Positions 1 through 6,812 of a DNA stretch of 64,000 bases are shown here, piece after piece. The translations under genes were made by a program, and so were the position numbers. How positions within the stretch are numbered: the stretch's first letter is position 1; every line of letters starts with the position of its first letter. The notes beneath the pieces were generated by a model that ran no database searches, was not told where the DNA came from, and saw nothing but the letters and a program-made list of their open reading frames with translations. This stretch comes from Ureibacillus endophyticus (GTDB lineage Bacteria; Bacillota; Bacilli; Bacillales_A; Planococcaceae): assembly GCF_003628435.1 (NCBI RefSeq), contig NZ_RBZN01000006.1, positions 1-64,000 of the forward strand, written 5' to 3'.

Positions 1-74
1 GAGGTAGATAGGTTCGAGGTGGAAGTGTGGCGACACATGGAGCTGACGAATACTAATCGATCGAGGACTTAACC
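1..74 (+). rRNA. 23S rRNA, 3' end (partial)
   Basis: The window opens inside the conserved 3' end of 23S rRNA (GACGAATACTAATCGATCGA, then GGACTTAACC), the usual Bacillales ending. Only about the last 74 bases are present. 5S rRNA and tRNA genes follow in the same direction, as in Bacillus rrn operons. Confidence 0.93.
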
Positions 75-208
75 ACTAACTTGAATGGTCGTTAGTCAAT
101 GTCTTTATCCAGTTTTGAGAGTACAAGCTCTCAACAATGAAATAGGAACTTCGCCTAAGAGCGCAACATCCATGTTTCAACGGCGAAGCCAGTACATCCA
201 TGTACAAG

Positions 209-323
209 TGAAGTGATGATGGCAAAGAGGTCACACCCGTTCCCATACCGAACACGGAAGTTAAGCTCTTTAGCGCCGATGGTAGTTGGGGGCTTCCCCC
301 TGTGAGAGTAGGACGTCGCTTCG
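209..323 (+). rRNA. 5S rRNA
   Basis: The conserved core (GAGGTCACACCCGTTCCCAT through GAGAGTAGGAC) is present. The terminal helix closes exactly: GAAGTGATG at 210-218 pairs with CGTCGCTTC at 314-322. The ends are set from this helix and may be off by one or two bases. Confidence 0.95.
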
Positions 324-337
324 CTTGTTTCAAAAAT

Positions 338-413
338 GGAGGATTAGCTCAGCTGGGAGAGCACCTGCCTTACAAGCAGGGGGTCGGCGGTTCGAGCCCG
401 TCATCCTCCACCA
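338..413 (+). tRNA. tRNA-Val (TAC)
   Basis: Cloverleaf with anticodon TAC in the loop CTTACAA; acceptor GGAGGAT/ATCCTCC; CCA encoded. First tRNA of a 17-gene cluster downstream of the 5S gene. Confidence 0.96.
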
Positions 414-418
414 TATAT

Positions 419-491
<73 letters not shown>

Positions 492-499
492 TCCTTTCT

Positions 500-583
500 G
501 GAGGGGTAGCGAAGTGGCTAAACGCGGCGGACTGTAAATCCGCTCCTTCGGGTTCGGCGGTTCGAATCCGTCCCCCTCCACCA
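500..583 (+). tRNA. tRNA-Tyr (GTA)
   Basis: Class II tRNA of 84 nt with a long variable arm (CTCCTTCGGGTTC); anticodon GTA in GACTGTAAATC; CCA encoded. Confidence 0.96.
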
Positions 584-592
584 TCTTATAGA

Positions 593-667
593 GAGCCATT
601 AGCTCAGTGGTAGAGCATCTGACTTTTAATCAGAGGGTCGAAGGTTCAAGTCCTTCATGGCTCACCA
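593..667 (+). tRNA. tRNA-Lys (TTT)
   Basis: Cloverleaf with anticodon TTT in GACTTTTAATC; acceptor GAGCCAT/ATGGCTC; CCA encoded. Confidence 0.96.
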
Positions 668-703
668 GTTTTATTAAAAACTTGCCAGAAAATCAATGCA
701 CAT

Positions 704-778
704 GCGGAAGTAGTTCAGTGGTAGAACACCACCTTGCCAAGGTGGGGGTCGCGGGTTCGAACCCCGTCTTCCGCTCCA
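704..778 (+). tRNA. tRNA-Gly (GCC)
   Basis: Cloverleaf with anticodon GCC in CCTTGCCAAGG; acceptor GCGGAAG/CTTCCGC; CCA encoded. Confidence 0.96.
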
Positions 779-783
779 AATGT

Positions 784-872
784 GCCGGGGTGGCGGAACT
801 GGCAGACGCACAGGACTTAAAATCCTGCGGTAGGTGACTACCGTACCGGTTCGATTCCGGTCCTCGGCACCA
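784..872 (+). tRNA. tRNA-Leu (TAA)
   Basis: Class II tRNA of 89 nt with a long variable arm (CGGTAGGTGACTACCG); anticodon TAA in GACTTAAAATC; CCA encoded. Confidence 0.96.
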
Positions 873-879
873 TTTATAT

Positions 880-956
<77 letters not shown>

Positions 957-962
957 TATATA

Positions 963-1039
963 CGAGAAGTAGCTCAGCTTGGTAGAGCACTTGGTTTGGG
1001 ACCAAGGGGTCGCAGGTTCGAATCCTGTCTTCTCGACCA
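963..1039 (+). tRNA. tRNA-Pro (TGG)
   Basis: Cloverleaf with anticodon TGG in GGTTTGGGACC; acceptor CGAGAAG/CTTCTCG; CCA encoded. Confidence 0.96.
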
Positions 1040-1047
1040 TTTTAATT

Positions 1048-1123
1048 GGGGCCTTAGCTCAGCTGGGAGAGCGCCTGCCTTGCACGCAGGAGGTCAGCGG
1101 TTCGATCCCGCTAGGCTCCACCA
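1048..1123 (+). tRNA. tRNA-Ala (TGC)
   Basis: Cloverleaf with anticodon TGC in CCTTGCACGC; CCA encoded. Confidence 0.95.
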
Positions 1124-1143
1124 ATAAAATCAAATAAAAATAT

Positions 1144-1217
1144 GGCGGCGTAGCTCAGCTGGCTAGAGCGTACGGTTCATACCCGTAAGGTCGGGGGTTC
1201 GATCCCCTCTGCCGCCA
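1144..1217 (+). tRNA. tRNA-Met (CAT), elongator type
   Basis: Anticodon CAT in GGTTCATACCC. The acceptor begins GGCGGCG and pairs fully, and the body matches the Bacillus elongator tRNA-Met rather than initiator (unpaired first base) or tRNA-Ile2. CCA is not fully encoded (the gene ends GCCGCCA). Confidence 0.88.
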
Positions 1218-1228
1218 TTTAGTAAAGT

Positions 1229-1321
1229 GGAGGAATACCCAAGTCCGGCTGAAGGGATCGGTCTTGAAAACCGACAGGCGGGTTAAACCGCGCGGGGGTT
1301 CGAATCCCTCTTCCTCCGCCA
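1229..1321 (+). tRNA. tRNA-Ser (TGA)
   Basis: Class II tRNA of 93 nt with a long variable arm; anticodon TGA in GTCTTGAAAAC; CCA encoded. Confidence 0.96.
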
Positions 1322-1330
1322 TTTACTTAA

Positions 1331-1406
1331 GGTCCCGTGGTGTAGCGGTTAACATGCCTGCCTGTCACGCAGGAGATCGCCGGTTCGATCCCGGTCGGGA
1401 CCGCCA
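1331..1406 (+). tRNA. tRNA-Asp (GTC)
   Basis: Cloverleaf with anticodon GTC in CCTGTCACGC; acceptor GGTCCCG/CGGGACC; CCA encoded. Confidence 0.96.
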
Positions 1407-1412
1407 TAAAGT

Positions 1413-1488
1413 GGGTCGATAGCTCAGTTGGTAGAGCATTTGACTGAAGCTCAAAGTGTCGGCGGTTCGATTCCGTCTCGACCCACCA
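1413..1488 (+). tRNA. tRNA-Phe (GAA)
   Basis: Cloverleaf with anticodon GAA in GACTGAAGCTC; acceptor GGGTCGA/TCGACCC; CCA encoded. Confidence 0.95.
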
Positions 1489-1494
1489 TTTTAT

Positions 1495-1568
1495 GCGGGT
1501 GTAGTTTAATGGTAAAACCTCAGCCTTCCAAGCTGATGTCGTGAGTTCGATTCTCATCACCCGCTCCA
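1495..1568 (+). tRNA. tRNA-Gly (TCC)
   Basis: Cloverleaf with anticodon TCC in CCTTCCAAGC; CCA encoded. Second glycine isoacceptor of the cluster. Confidence 0.96.
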
Positions 1569-1572
1569 TTAT

Positions 1573-1649
<77 letters not shown>

Positions 1650-1655
1650 TAATAT

Positions 1656-1730
1656 TCCGAAGTAGCTCAGTGGTAGAGCAACCGGCTGTTAACCGGTTGG
1701 TCGTAGGTTCGAGTCCTACCTTCGGAGCCA
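1656..1730 (+). tRNA. tRNA-Asn (GTT)
   Basis: Cloverleaf with anticodon GTT in GGCTGTTAACC; CCA encoded. It abuts the next tRNA with a one-base gap. Confidence 0.96.
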
Positions 1731-1731
1731 C

Positions 1732-1803
1732 GGCCCGTTGGTCAAGTGGTTAAGACACCGCCCTTTCACGGCGGTAACACGGGTTCGAATCCCGTACGGG
1801 TCA
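1732..1803 (+). tRNA. tRNA-Glu (TTC)
   Basis: Cloverleaf with anticodon TTC in CCCTTTCACGG; acceptor GGCCCGT/ACGGGTC. CCA not encoded. Last tRNA before the terminator. Confidence 0.95.
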
Positions 1804-1807
1804 TATG

Positions 1808-1838
1808 AAGACGTATAGCATTTGCTATACGTCTTTTT
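1808..1838 (+). terminator. Terminator of the rRNA-tRNA operon
   Basis: A perfect 13-bp stem (AAGACGTATAGCA at 1808-1820, complement at 1823-1835) with a 2-base loop runs into a T-run. It ends the tRNA transcript. Confidence 0.93.
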
Positions 1839-2140
1839 GTATTTAATGAAAGTCGTTTTGAGCCTCAGAAGTAGAGACCAGACCGAGAAATATGAAATTT
1901 ATATTATGCTAGGTATGCAGAATATTTCAGCTTGATGATGAGAAGCTTAGATTGAAAGAATATAAATAGAGTTATAAAGTGTAGCATTAGGAGATAGGGG
2001 AGTAACCTATATAACAAGTAAGTAGAGGTACACATAGCAAATTAGAACGAATAAGAGAATTAGTGTGTCCATGTGTGAAGCGAAGATTATTTGCACTGTC
2101 ATAAAGAACAATATGTTTACTTTAAGAATGTCTTTTCATA
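1839..2140. other. Intergenic stretch with no recognised feature
   Basis: About 300 bases between the tRNA terminator and the 3' end of the minus-strand 6S-like transcript. I see no convincing ORF with a ribosome binding site, and no structured RNA. Confidence 0.5.
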
Positions 2141-2179
2141 AATAAAAAACACCTTATCATAATGAATGATTAAGGTGTT
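2141..2179 (-). terminator. Terminator of the 6S-like RNA
   Basis: On the minus strand, AACACCTTA (2179-2171) pairs with TAAGGTGTT (2156-2148) and is followed by TTTTTTATT. It is oriented to stop transcripts arriving from 2402. Confidence 0.85.
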
Positions 2180-2189
2180 AATAAAAGAA

Positions 2190-2402
2190 GCCTTGCTATA
2201 CAGTATGTATGGCAAAGCCGCCTTGCCGTAGTTATTAATAGAAAGTTTTAAACCACCACTCCTCAAAGTGGGTGTTCGCAGAATAATTCCTGTATATCGT
2301 CATGCACCGCAGTGTGACGCTCGCCATTCCTTATTCGATTAAAACTCCCTTTTACAGTTCAAAGGTTAAAACTTAATATTTTTACGAACAACGCAGCTTT
2401 AA
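2190..2402 (-). ncRNA. 6S RNA (RNA polymerase-binding ncRNA), 6S-2-like
   Basis: This minus-strand transcription unit holds no ORF but has a promoter, a terminator and 6S-like architecture. A long closing helix pairs the 5' end (GCTGCGTTGTTCGTA, rc of 2397-2383) with TACGGCAAGGCGGC (rc of 2230-2217). The 5' side of the central bubble carries AAGTTTTAACCTTT, the template for a product RNA AAAGGTTAAAACTT, which is the pRNA start I recall for B. subtilis 6S-2. The apical hairpin is CGTCACACTGCGGTGCATGACG-like. 6S RNA sequesters sigma-A RNA polymerase in stationary phase. The mature ends are estimates, and 6S-1 versus 6S-2 identity is inferred. Confidence 0.75.
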
Positions 2403-2408
2403 TGTTAT

Positions 2409-2435
2409 ATTATACGATTGTATTTATTTGTGCAA
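2409..2435 (-). promoter_or_regulatory. Promoter of the 6S-like RNA
   Basis: On the minus strand, TTGCAC (2435-2430) is followed after 15 bp by a perfect TATAAT (2414-2409). The expected start near 2402 is just upstream of the closing helix. The spacer is short, so the -35 assignment is tentative. Confidence 0.6.
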
Positions 2436-2540
2436 GTAAGTATGTAACGATAAAAAAGTCAAATTTTTAATAAGTTAGAATATAAAAAATATATCCTAAG
2501 AAAGTGAAAAATAAAAAAGCCTTCCATCATAGGAAAAGCT

Positions 2541-3179
2541 TTATTTTTTATTTAATTTATTTAAAATTTCATGTGTTAAAGCTGCAACATTAATTTGAGT
2601 ATCTTCCTTAATAACATCACTTAAAATTTCGTTTCTAAAATAACGCACACTCACTGGTAGCGGCATTTTCAAAAGATTTTTTAATGCTTGTTGATACATA
2701 ATGACAAACTCTTTATCCGTATTTCCTCGCTTTAATTCTGCAAAGGACTCATAAAATTGATCGAGTTTATCAGAAAACTCAAGAAGACGACCTTCTAGGG
2801 TATTATCTTTTCCTTCTTTCATTCGCATAGAGAAAATTTCCTGAAATTCAGTAGGGATTTCTTCTTTAATGAAATTTTCCATCATTTTTTCCTCTACATG
2901 GGCAAGCATTTGTTTTAATTCAATACTCGCATGTTTAACGGGAGTTTTAATGTCTCCAATAAAGACTTCTGCAAAATCATGATTAATTGTTTTTTCATAT
3001 AATGATTTCCAGTTTACTTTTGCACCGTTCATTTCTTCTAATGTCCCAAAAAACATGGCATATTGAGATACCTTCCATGAGTGTGCAGCAACATTATGTT
3101 CTTCAAACTTAAAGCGACCAGGTGCACGGAAAATTCGCTCTAAATCATTTAAGCTTGTGAAAAATTTATGGATACCTAT
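2541..3179 (-). CDS. HD-domain hydrolase, YfbR-like (non-AUG start)
   Basis: About 212-aa HD-superfamily protein: first His in EEHNVAAHSWK, the metal-binding HD pair in NHDFAEVFIGDIK, and a later Asp in the C-terminal half. Such YfbR-like proteins are metal-dependent phosphohydrolases, often 5'-deoxynucleotidases. The substrate here is unknown. The frame has no ATG near its start. A GTG at 3188 overlaps the last base of the strong GGAGG (3192-3188), so it cannot use that site. ATA at 3179 sits 8 bases after it and gives M-GIHKFF, while ATT at 3182 sits 5 bases after. I place the start at 3179, unusual but best spaced. The gene is monocistronic. Confidence 0.78.
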   Translation of the reverse strand: MGIHKFFTSLNDLERIFRAPGRFKFEEHNVAAHSWKVSQYAMFFGTLEEMNGAKVNWKSLYEKTINHDFAEVFIGDIKTPVKHASIELKQMLAHVEEKMMENFIKEEIPTEFQEIFSMRMKEGKDNTLEGRLLEFSDKLDQFYESFAELKRGNTDKEFVIMYQQALKNLLKMPLPVSVRYFRNEILSDVIKEDTQINVAALTHEILNKLNKK

Positions 3180-3428
3180 AATGACCACCTCCGATTATTA
3201 GTATTAGCACAACTATGTATGCTTCTAATTTGAATAATATAAGGTATTATTTCTAGTGTGTTTGATTTTACAAATATCTAACTAGAAATTAACAAAGTTT
3301 ACATAAGTAATAATTGTTTAATTTATATATTATGCTCTAAAAGTTGGATTATTACGTGCAATTGTCATGTTTTTATCAAAAAATAGCAATTGCCGTGATG
3401 ATATACTATAGACATTAGAGTTGATTGG

Positions 3429-3875
3429 ATGTGTAGAACAGTGTTACATACTATTTTCTTATATTTACATATATTAAGTGCTATTGGATCGATTGGACCG
3501 CTATTTGCATTAATACCTATGCTAAAGAAAATGGAAGTGACTGAAGAAGCTGATTTAAGTGGTTTTGTTCAAGCATTTCAATATGCGATTAATGTAATTA
3601 AACATTTCGGACATGTATTAGTAGTTTCTGGGATATTTCTAATTATTTTAAGCGGTTGGACTTGGACAACATCATGGATTGTATTAACAATTATTGGGAT
3701 GATGAGTTCTGTTTTTTATTTAGCCAGAGCCTTTAAACCAACTTTAAAAACCTTTGGCACCACTGATTTTAATAAAGCAAATTTTATAGCTAATCTAAGG
3801 AAATCAACATGGTTATATATTGTAATTTTATTAATCGTATTGTGGCTGATGGTGGCAAAACCAAATTTATGGTAA
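3429..3875 (+). CDS. Small integral membrane protein (DUF2269-like)
   Basis: 148-aa protein with four hydrophobic segments (about residues 7-28, 58-77, 78-98 and 126-145). The first carries an HxxxAxGSIG-type pattern (LHILSAIGSIGPLFA) seen in DUF2269-like membrane proteins. Function unknown. The start is uncertain: ATG at 3429 lacks a good ribosome binding site, and GTG at 3441 is an alternative. Transcribed alone and ended by the hairpin at 3945-3972. Confidence 0.7.
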   Translation: MCRTVLHTIFLYLHILSAIGSIGPLFALIPMLKKMEVTEEADLSGFVQAFQYAINVIKHFGHVLVVSGIFLIILSGWTWTTSWIVLTIIGMMSSVFYLARAFKPTLKTFGTTDFNKANFIANLRKSTWLYIVILLIVLWLMVAKPNLW

Positions 3876-3944
3876 AAATTGTATTTTACATAGTTTATTA
3901 AAATATCAAGAAAATGAAAAGGCATTTGTTAATGATTCATTTTA

Positions 3945-3972
3945 GAAAGCGCTAATTTTTAGCGCTTTTTTA
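3945..3972 (+). terminator. Terminator after the membrane protein gene
   Basis: AAAGCGCTAA pairs with TTAGCGCTTT and runs into TTTTTTAT. Confidence 0.85.
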
Positions 3973-4027
3973 TGTCTACCCGACTAAAATGTATTTTTGG
4001 ATGGGTAAAATTAATCCGTAGATATTT

Positions 4028-4216
4028 TTATACTGATACGTCAATTACTGTTCCTTTGTACGGATGGTTTGCTGCAGAAGCTTGTTGTTGTGGTAATTGA
4101 TTGAGCATTTCGACAGCACTGGCTGCACCCATATTCAATGCTTTATCCATAATAGATAATTGTACAGTATGTTGAAGCTGTGCTACTTGAGCAGACATTA
4201 TAGAGCTAATATCCAT
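4028..4216 (-). CDS. YjfB-family protein (putative motility protein)
   Basis: 62-aa protein starting MDISSIMSAQVAQLQ, with the sequence pattern of the YjfB family (small soluble proteins, in B. subtilis part of the sigma-D motility regulon; molecular role unknown). A good site (AAAGGAGGG) precedes the ATG. The minus-strand sequence ACCGATAA (4245-4238) resembles the sigma-D -10 element GCCGATAT, but I do not find a clear TAAA box at the right distance. No flagellar genes lie nearby. Confidence 0.75.
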   Translation of the reverse strand: MDISSIMSAQVAQLQHTVQLSIMDKALNMGAASAVEMLNQLPQQQASAANHPYKGTVIDVSV

Positions 4217-4338
4217 TTGTTTCCCTCCTTTTATCTTTTATCGGTAATCTTTATATTTGGTGAATGGGAAATAAAAACATTACAAGAATATTTTTATACC
4301 CCCTTGGTAATACTCACAACGAGGAGGGTTAATAAATT

Positions 4339-4905
4339 ATGTGGAAAAAATTTATATTATTAAGTGGATTAGCAGTAATTCTAAGTGGATGTAATCTTTT
4401 TGGTTTTAATAATGATGAAGAAAAAATTTCAGTAGCTGCACCAGAAGCTTTGCAAGCAACAGCAACTATTATTGATACAAAAGGAAATGAAATTGGTCAT
4501 ATGGAAATGACTGAACGGGATGATGGTGTACAAATATCTCTAGGTGTGAAAGGACTTTCAGAGGGGGGACATGGGTTTCATATACATGAAGTAGGTAAAT
4601 GTGAAAAACCTACATTCGAGTCAGCTGGTGCCCATTTTAATCCAACAGGTAAAAAGCACGGCACTGACAATCCTGCTGGCCCACATCTAGGAGATTTACC
4701 GAATATTACACCTGAAGAAGATGGAAATGTTCAAGTAGAATTAGTAGCCAAAGATATAACTCTTAAACCTGGGAAAGAAAATTCAATTATTGATGAAGAT
4801 GGTAGTGCAATTGTAATTCATCAACATCCGGATGATTATGTTACAGATCCATCAGGGAATTCGGGAGATCGCATTGCTTGTGGAGTCATTACACTTAAAA
4901 ATTAA
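4339..4905 (+). CDS. sodC: Cu/Zn superoxide dismutase, lipoprotein
   Basis: 188-aa secreted lipoprotein with signal peptide and lipobox LSGC (Cys18). The SOD_Cu domain covers about residues 38-187. All expected metal ligands are visible: His81 and His83 (GFHIHEVG), His99 (AHFNP), His107 (KKHG), His116 (PHLGD), Asp119, and His161 or His163 (HQHPDDY). Cys88 and Cys181 can form the structural disulfide, and Arg178 is the likely catalytic arginine. This differs from B. subtilis YojM, reported to lack copper ligands, so this enzyme is probably active. It would dismutate superoxide at the outer face of the membrane. The site GAGGAGGG precedes the ATG. Confidence 0.92.
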   Translation: MWKKFILLSGLAVILSGCNLFGFNNDEEKISVAAPEALQATATIIDTKGNEIGHMEMTERDDGVQISLGVKGLSEGGHGFHIHEVGKCEKPTFESAGAHFNPTGKKHGTDNPAGPHLGDLPNITPEEDGNVQVELVAKDITLKPGKENSIIDEDGSAIVIHQHPDDYVTDPSGNSGDRIACGVITLKN

Positions 4906-4913
4906 TTATTAAG

Positions 4914-4957
4914 CTGTAGGAAAAGGGAAGAACGAACCTTTTCTTACAGTTTTTTTA
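4914..4957 (+). terminator. Terminator after sodC
   Basis: CTGTAGGAAAAGG pairs with CCTTTTCTTACAG and is followed by eight Ts. Confidence 0.9.
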
Positions 4958-5207
4958 TTTTGGAGTTGCAAATACTCTTTAAAAGTCAGTGCATCTGGTT
5001 ATTCAAAATATGGGTGAGAATAAGATCACTTAAAATTATTGCACTACTTAATATTCTGATAATTATTGAAAATATTGCTTTAAAGAGGGTATTTATTTGT
5101 TTTTAAGCTATTATTAAATTAGTAGAATATTAAAATATTTGACTTTCCATTAGAATAATAGTTAAATTTATACTGTATGTTACAAATATGTCAGAGGAGG
5201 GGTTTTT
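4958..5207. other. Intergenic region upstream of the TRAP operon
   Basis: AT-rich stretch that must hold the TRAP operon promoter. I see no riboswitch and cannot assign a confident -35/-10 pair. Confidence 0.4.
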
Positions 5208-6224
5208 TTGAAGAAGAATAAGTTTTTATTTTTCGCAATCTTGAGTCTACTTTTACTAGTTTTAGTAGCATGTGGTGGGGAAGAGACGAAAGATACAGAA
5301 AGTACTACTGATAACACTACAACAGAGGGGACAACGGAAGAGTCTTCAGAGGAAACTAAATCTGATATTAAATTTTTAAGTTTAGTAACAGGTGGTACTC
5401 AAGGTACTTATTATGCTTTGGGAGGTACATTTGCTGACTTAATAACTGATGAAACTGGAATTAAAACAACTGCTGAAGTATCACAAGCTTCTGCTGCAAA
5501 CGTAAACGCTTTAAAAGATGGCGATGCTGAAATTGCCTTTGTTCAAACAGATATTGCTTATTATGCGAAAAATGGTCAACTGATGTTTGAAGGCGCGGCT
5601 GTAGAAGACTTAGTGGCAATCGGTGGTTTATATCCAGAAACAGTTCAGCTTGTAACAACTGAAAAATCTGGAATTACTTCTTTTGAAGATTTAAAAGGTA
5701 AAAAAGTATCGGTAGGTGCTCCTGGTTCAGGAACATATGCAAATGCTGAACAATTATTAGAAGTACATGGATTAACGATGGATGATATTCAAGCTCAAAA
5801 TTTAGATTTCGGTGAATCTACAGATGGATTACAAACTGGCCAAATTGATGCTGCGTTTATTACTGCTGGTTATCCAACGGCAGCTGTAGAAGCATTAAGT
5901 GCAACTACAGACGTTGTAATCGTTCCAGTAGCAGCTGATAAGGCAGAAAGTTTAATTTCAAAATATCCTTATTATGCAACGGATACAGTTCCTGCTGGTA
6001 CTTATGGGTTAGAAACTGATGTGCCAACTGTTTCTGTACTAGCTATGCTTGCTGTGAAAGCTGATTTACCAGAAGATGTTGCTTATGGAATTACAAAAGC
6101 GATTTATGATAACGCAGGTTCAATCAGCCATGCAAAAGGTGCATTTATTAAAGCGGAGACTGCTTTAGATGGAATTGGAATTGATGTTCATCCAGGTGCA
6201 CAAAAATATTTTGATGAGCAATAA
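5208..6224 (+). CDS. TAXI-family TRAP transporter substrate-binding lipoprotein
   Basis: 338-aa lipoprotein: signal peptide, lipobox VLVACG (Cys22), a Thr/Glu-rich linker (about 25-50), then a TAXI-type binding domain (SLVTGGTQGTYYALGG, GAPGSGTYANAEQLL, GLQTGQIDAAFITAGYP). TAXI proteins deliver substrates, often dicarboxylates or amino acids such as glutamate, to sodium-driven TRAP permeases; the substrate here is unknown. The TTG start follows AGAGGAGGGG. It is first in an operon with a DUF1850 protein and a fused permease, the typical TAXI-TRAP arrangement. Confidence 0.93.
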   Translation: MKKNKFLFFAILSLLLLVLVACGGEETKDTESTTDNTTTEGTTEESSEETKSDIKFLSLVTGGTQGTYYALGGTFADLITDETGIKTTAEVSQASAANVNALKDGDAEIAFVQTDIAYYAKNGQLMFEGAAVEDLVAIGGLYPETVQLVTTEKSGITSFEDLKGKKVSVGAPGSGTYANAEQLLEVHGLTMDDIQAQNLDFGESTDGLQTGQIDAAFITAGYPTAAVEALSATTDVVIVPVAADKAESLISKYPYYATDTVPAGTYGLETDVPTVSVLAMLAVKADLPEDVAYGITKAIYDNAGSISHAKGAFIKAETALDGIGIDVHPGAQKYFDEQ

Positions 6225-6242
6225 TTAATCTGTTATTAAAAT

Positions 6243-6272
6243 GGGGCTTGTAATTGCAAGCCCTATTTTTTT
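6243..6272 (+). terminator. Intra-operon terminator after the binding-protein gene
   Basis: GGGCTTG pairs with CAAGCCC and runs into ATTTTTTT, 70 bases before the next gene. It probably works as a partial terminator, giving more binding protein than permease. Confidence 0.8.
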
Positions 6273-6293
6273 ACTAACAATAGAGGTGGTTAC

Positions 6294-6812
6294 ATGAAAC
6301 GAATAGTGATGGTCATTTCGTTTGGTATTGTAGCTACATGCTTCTTTTTTTTACCAATAGATTTAGTCTTTTCATTTACGGAAACAAGAACAAACCAACC
6401 AGAAAAGGTTTATATAAACATCTCAAATGAAAACGAATTTCAAATTAGGTACACCCATTCAATTCATAGGACAGATGTTTTAGAAACCTATGAGATTACG
6501 AAGACAAAGGATCTAAAGCTTGTGTCAATGGAATATGAAGACGTATCGATAGGAATGCCTGCATACGCTGAAGAAGGAGAAAGGCTTACGTATGAAAATG
6601 GGAGATACATATTGTCTTATGAGGATAAGGTTTTATCAGATTTTACAATATATATAGGAAATATCGATATGGATTTATCGTTTATTTACAATCAACAATC
6701 ATATAATTTAAAAAAACATTTGGAAAAGGGTAAATCGTACTTGTTCCAAGTCGAAAAAGTTTCGTTATTTGAAAAATGGAAAGGAGCTGTAATGGGAGAT
6801 GGTAAAGCATAA
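6294..6812 (+). CDS. DUF1850 protein of a TAXI-TRAP operon
   Basis: 172-aa protein with an N-terminal hydrophobic segment (about residues 4-25) and a DUF1850-like body (FQIRYTHSIHRTDVLETYEI). DUF1850 genes sit next to TAXI binding proteins and fused TRAP permeases, and may act as the small-subunit-like accessory; the role is not established. A site GAGGTGG precedes the ATG, and the 3' end overlaps the permease gene by 14 bases, implying translational coupling. Confidence 0.87.
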   Translation: MKRIVMVISFGIVATCFFFLPIDLVFSFTETRTNQPEKVYINISNENEFQIRYTHSIHRTDVLETYEITKTKDLKLVSMEYEDVSIGMPAYAEEGERLTYENGRYILSYEDKVLSDFTIYIGNIDMDLSFIYNQQSYNLKKHLEKGKSYLFQVEKVSLFEKWKGAVMGDGKA

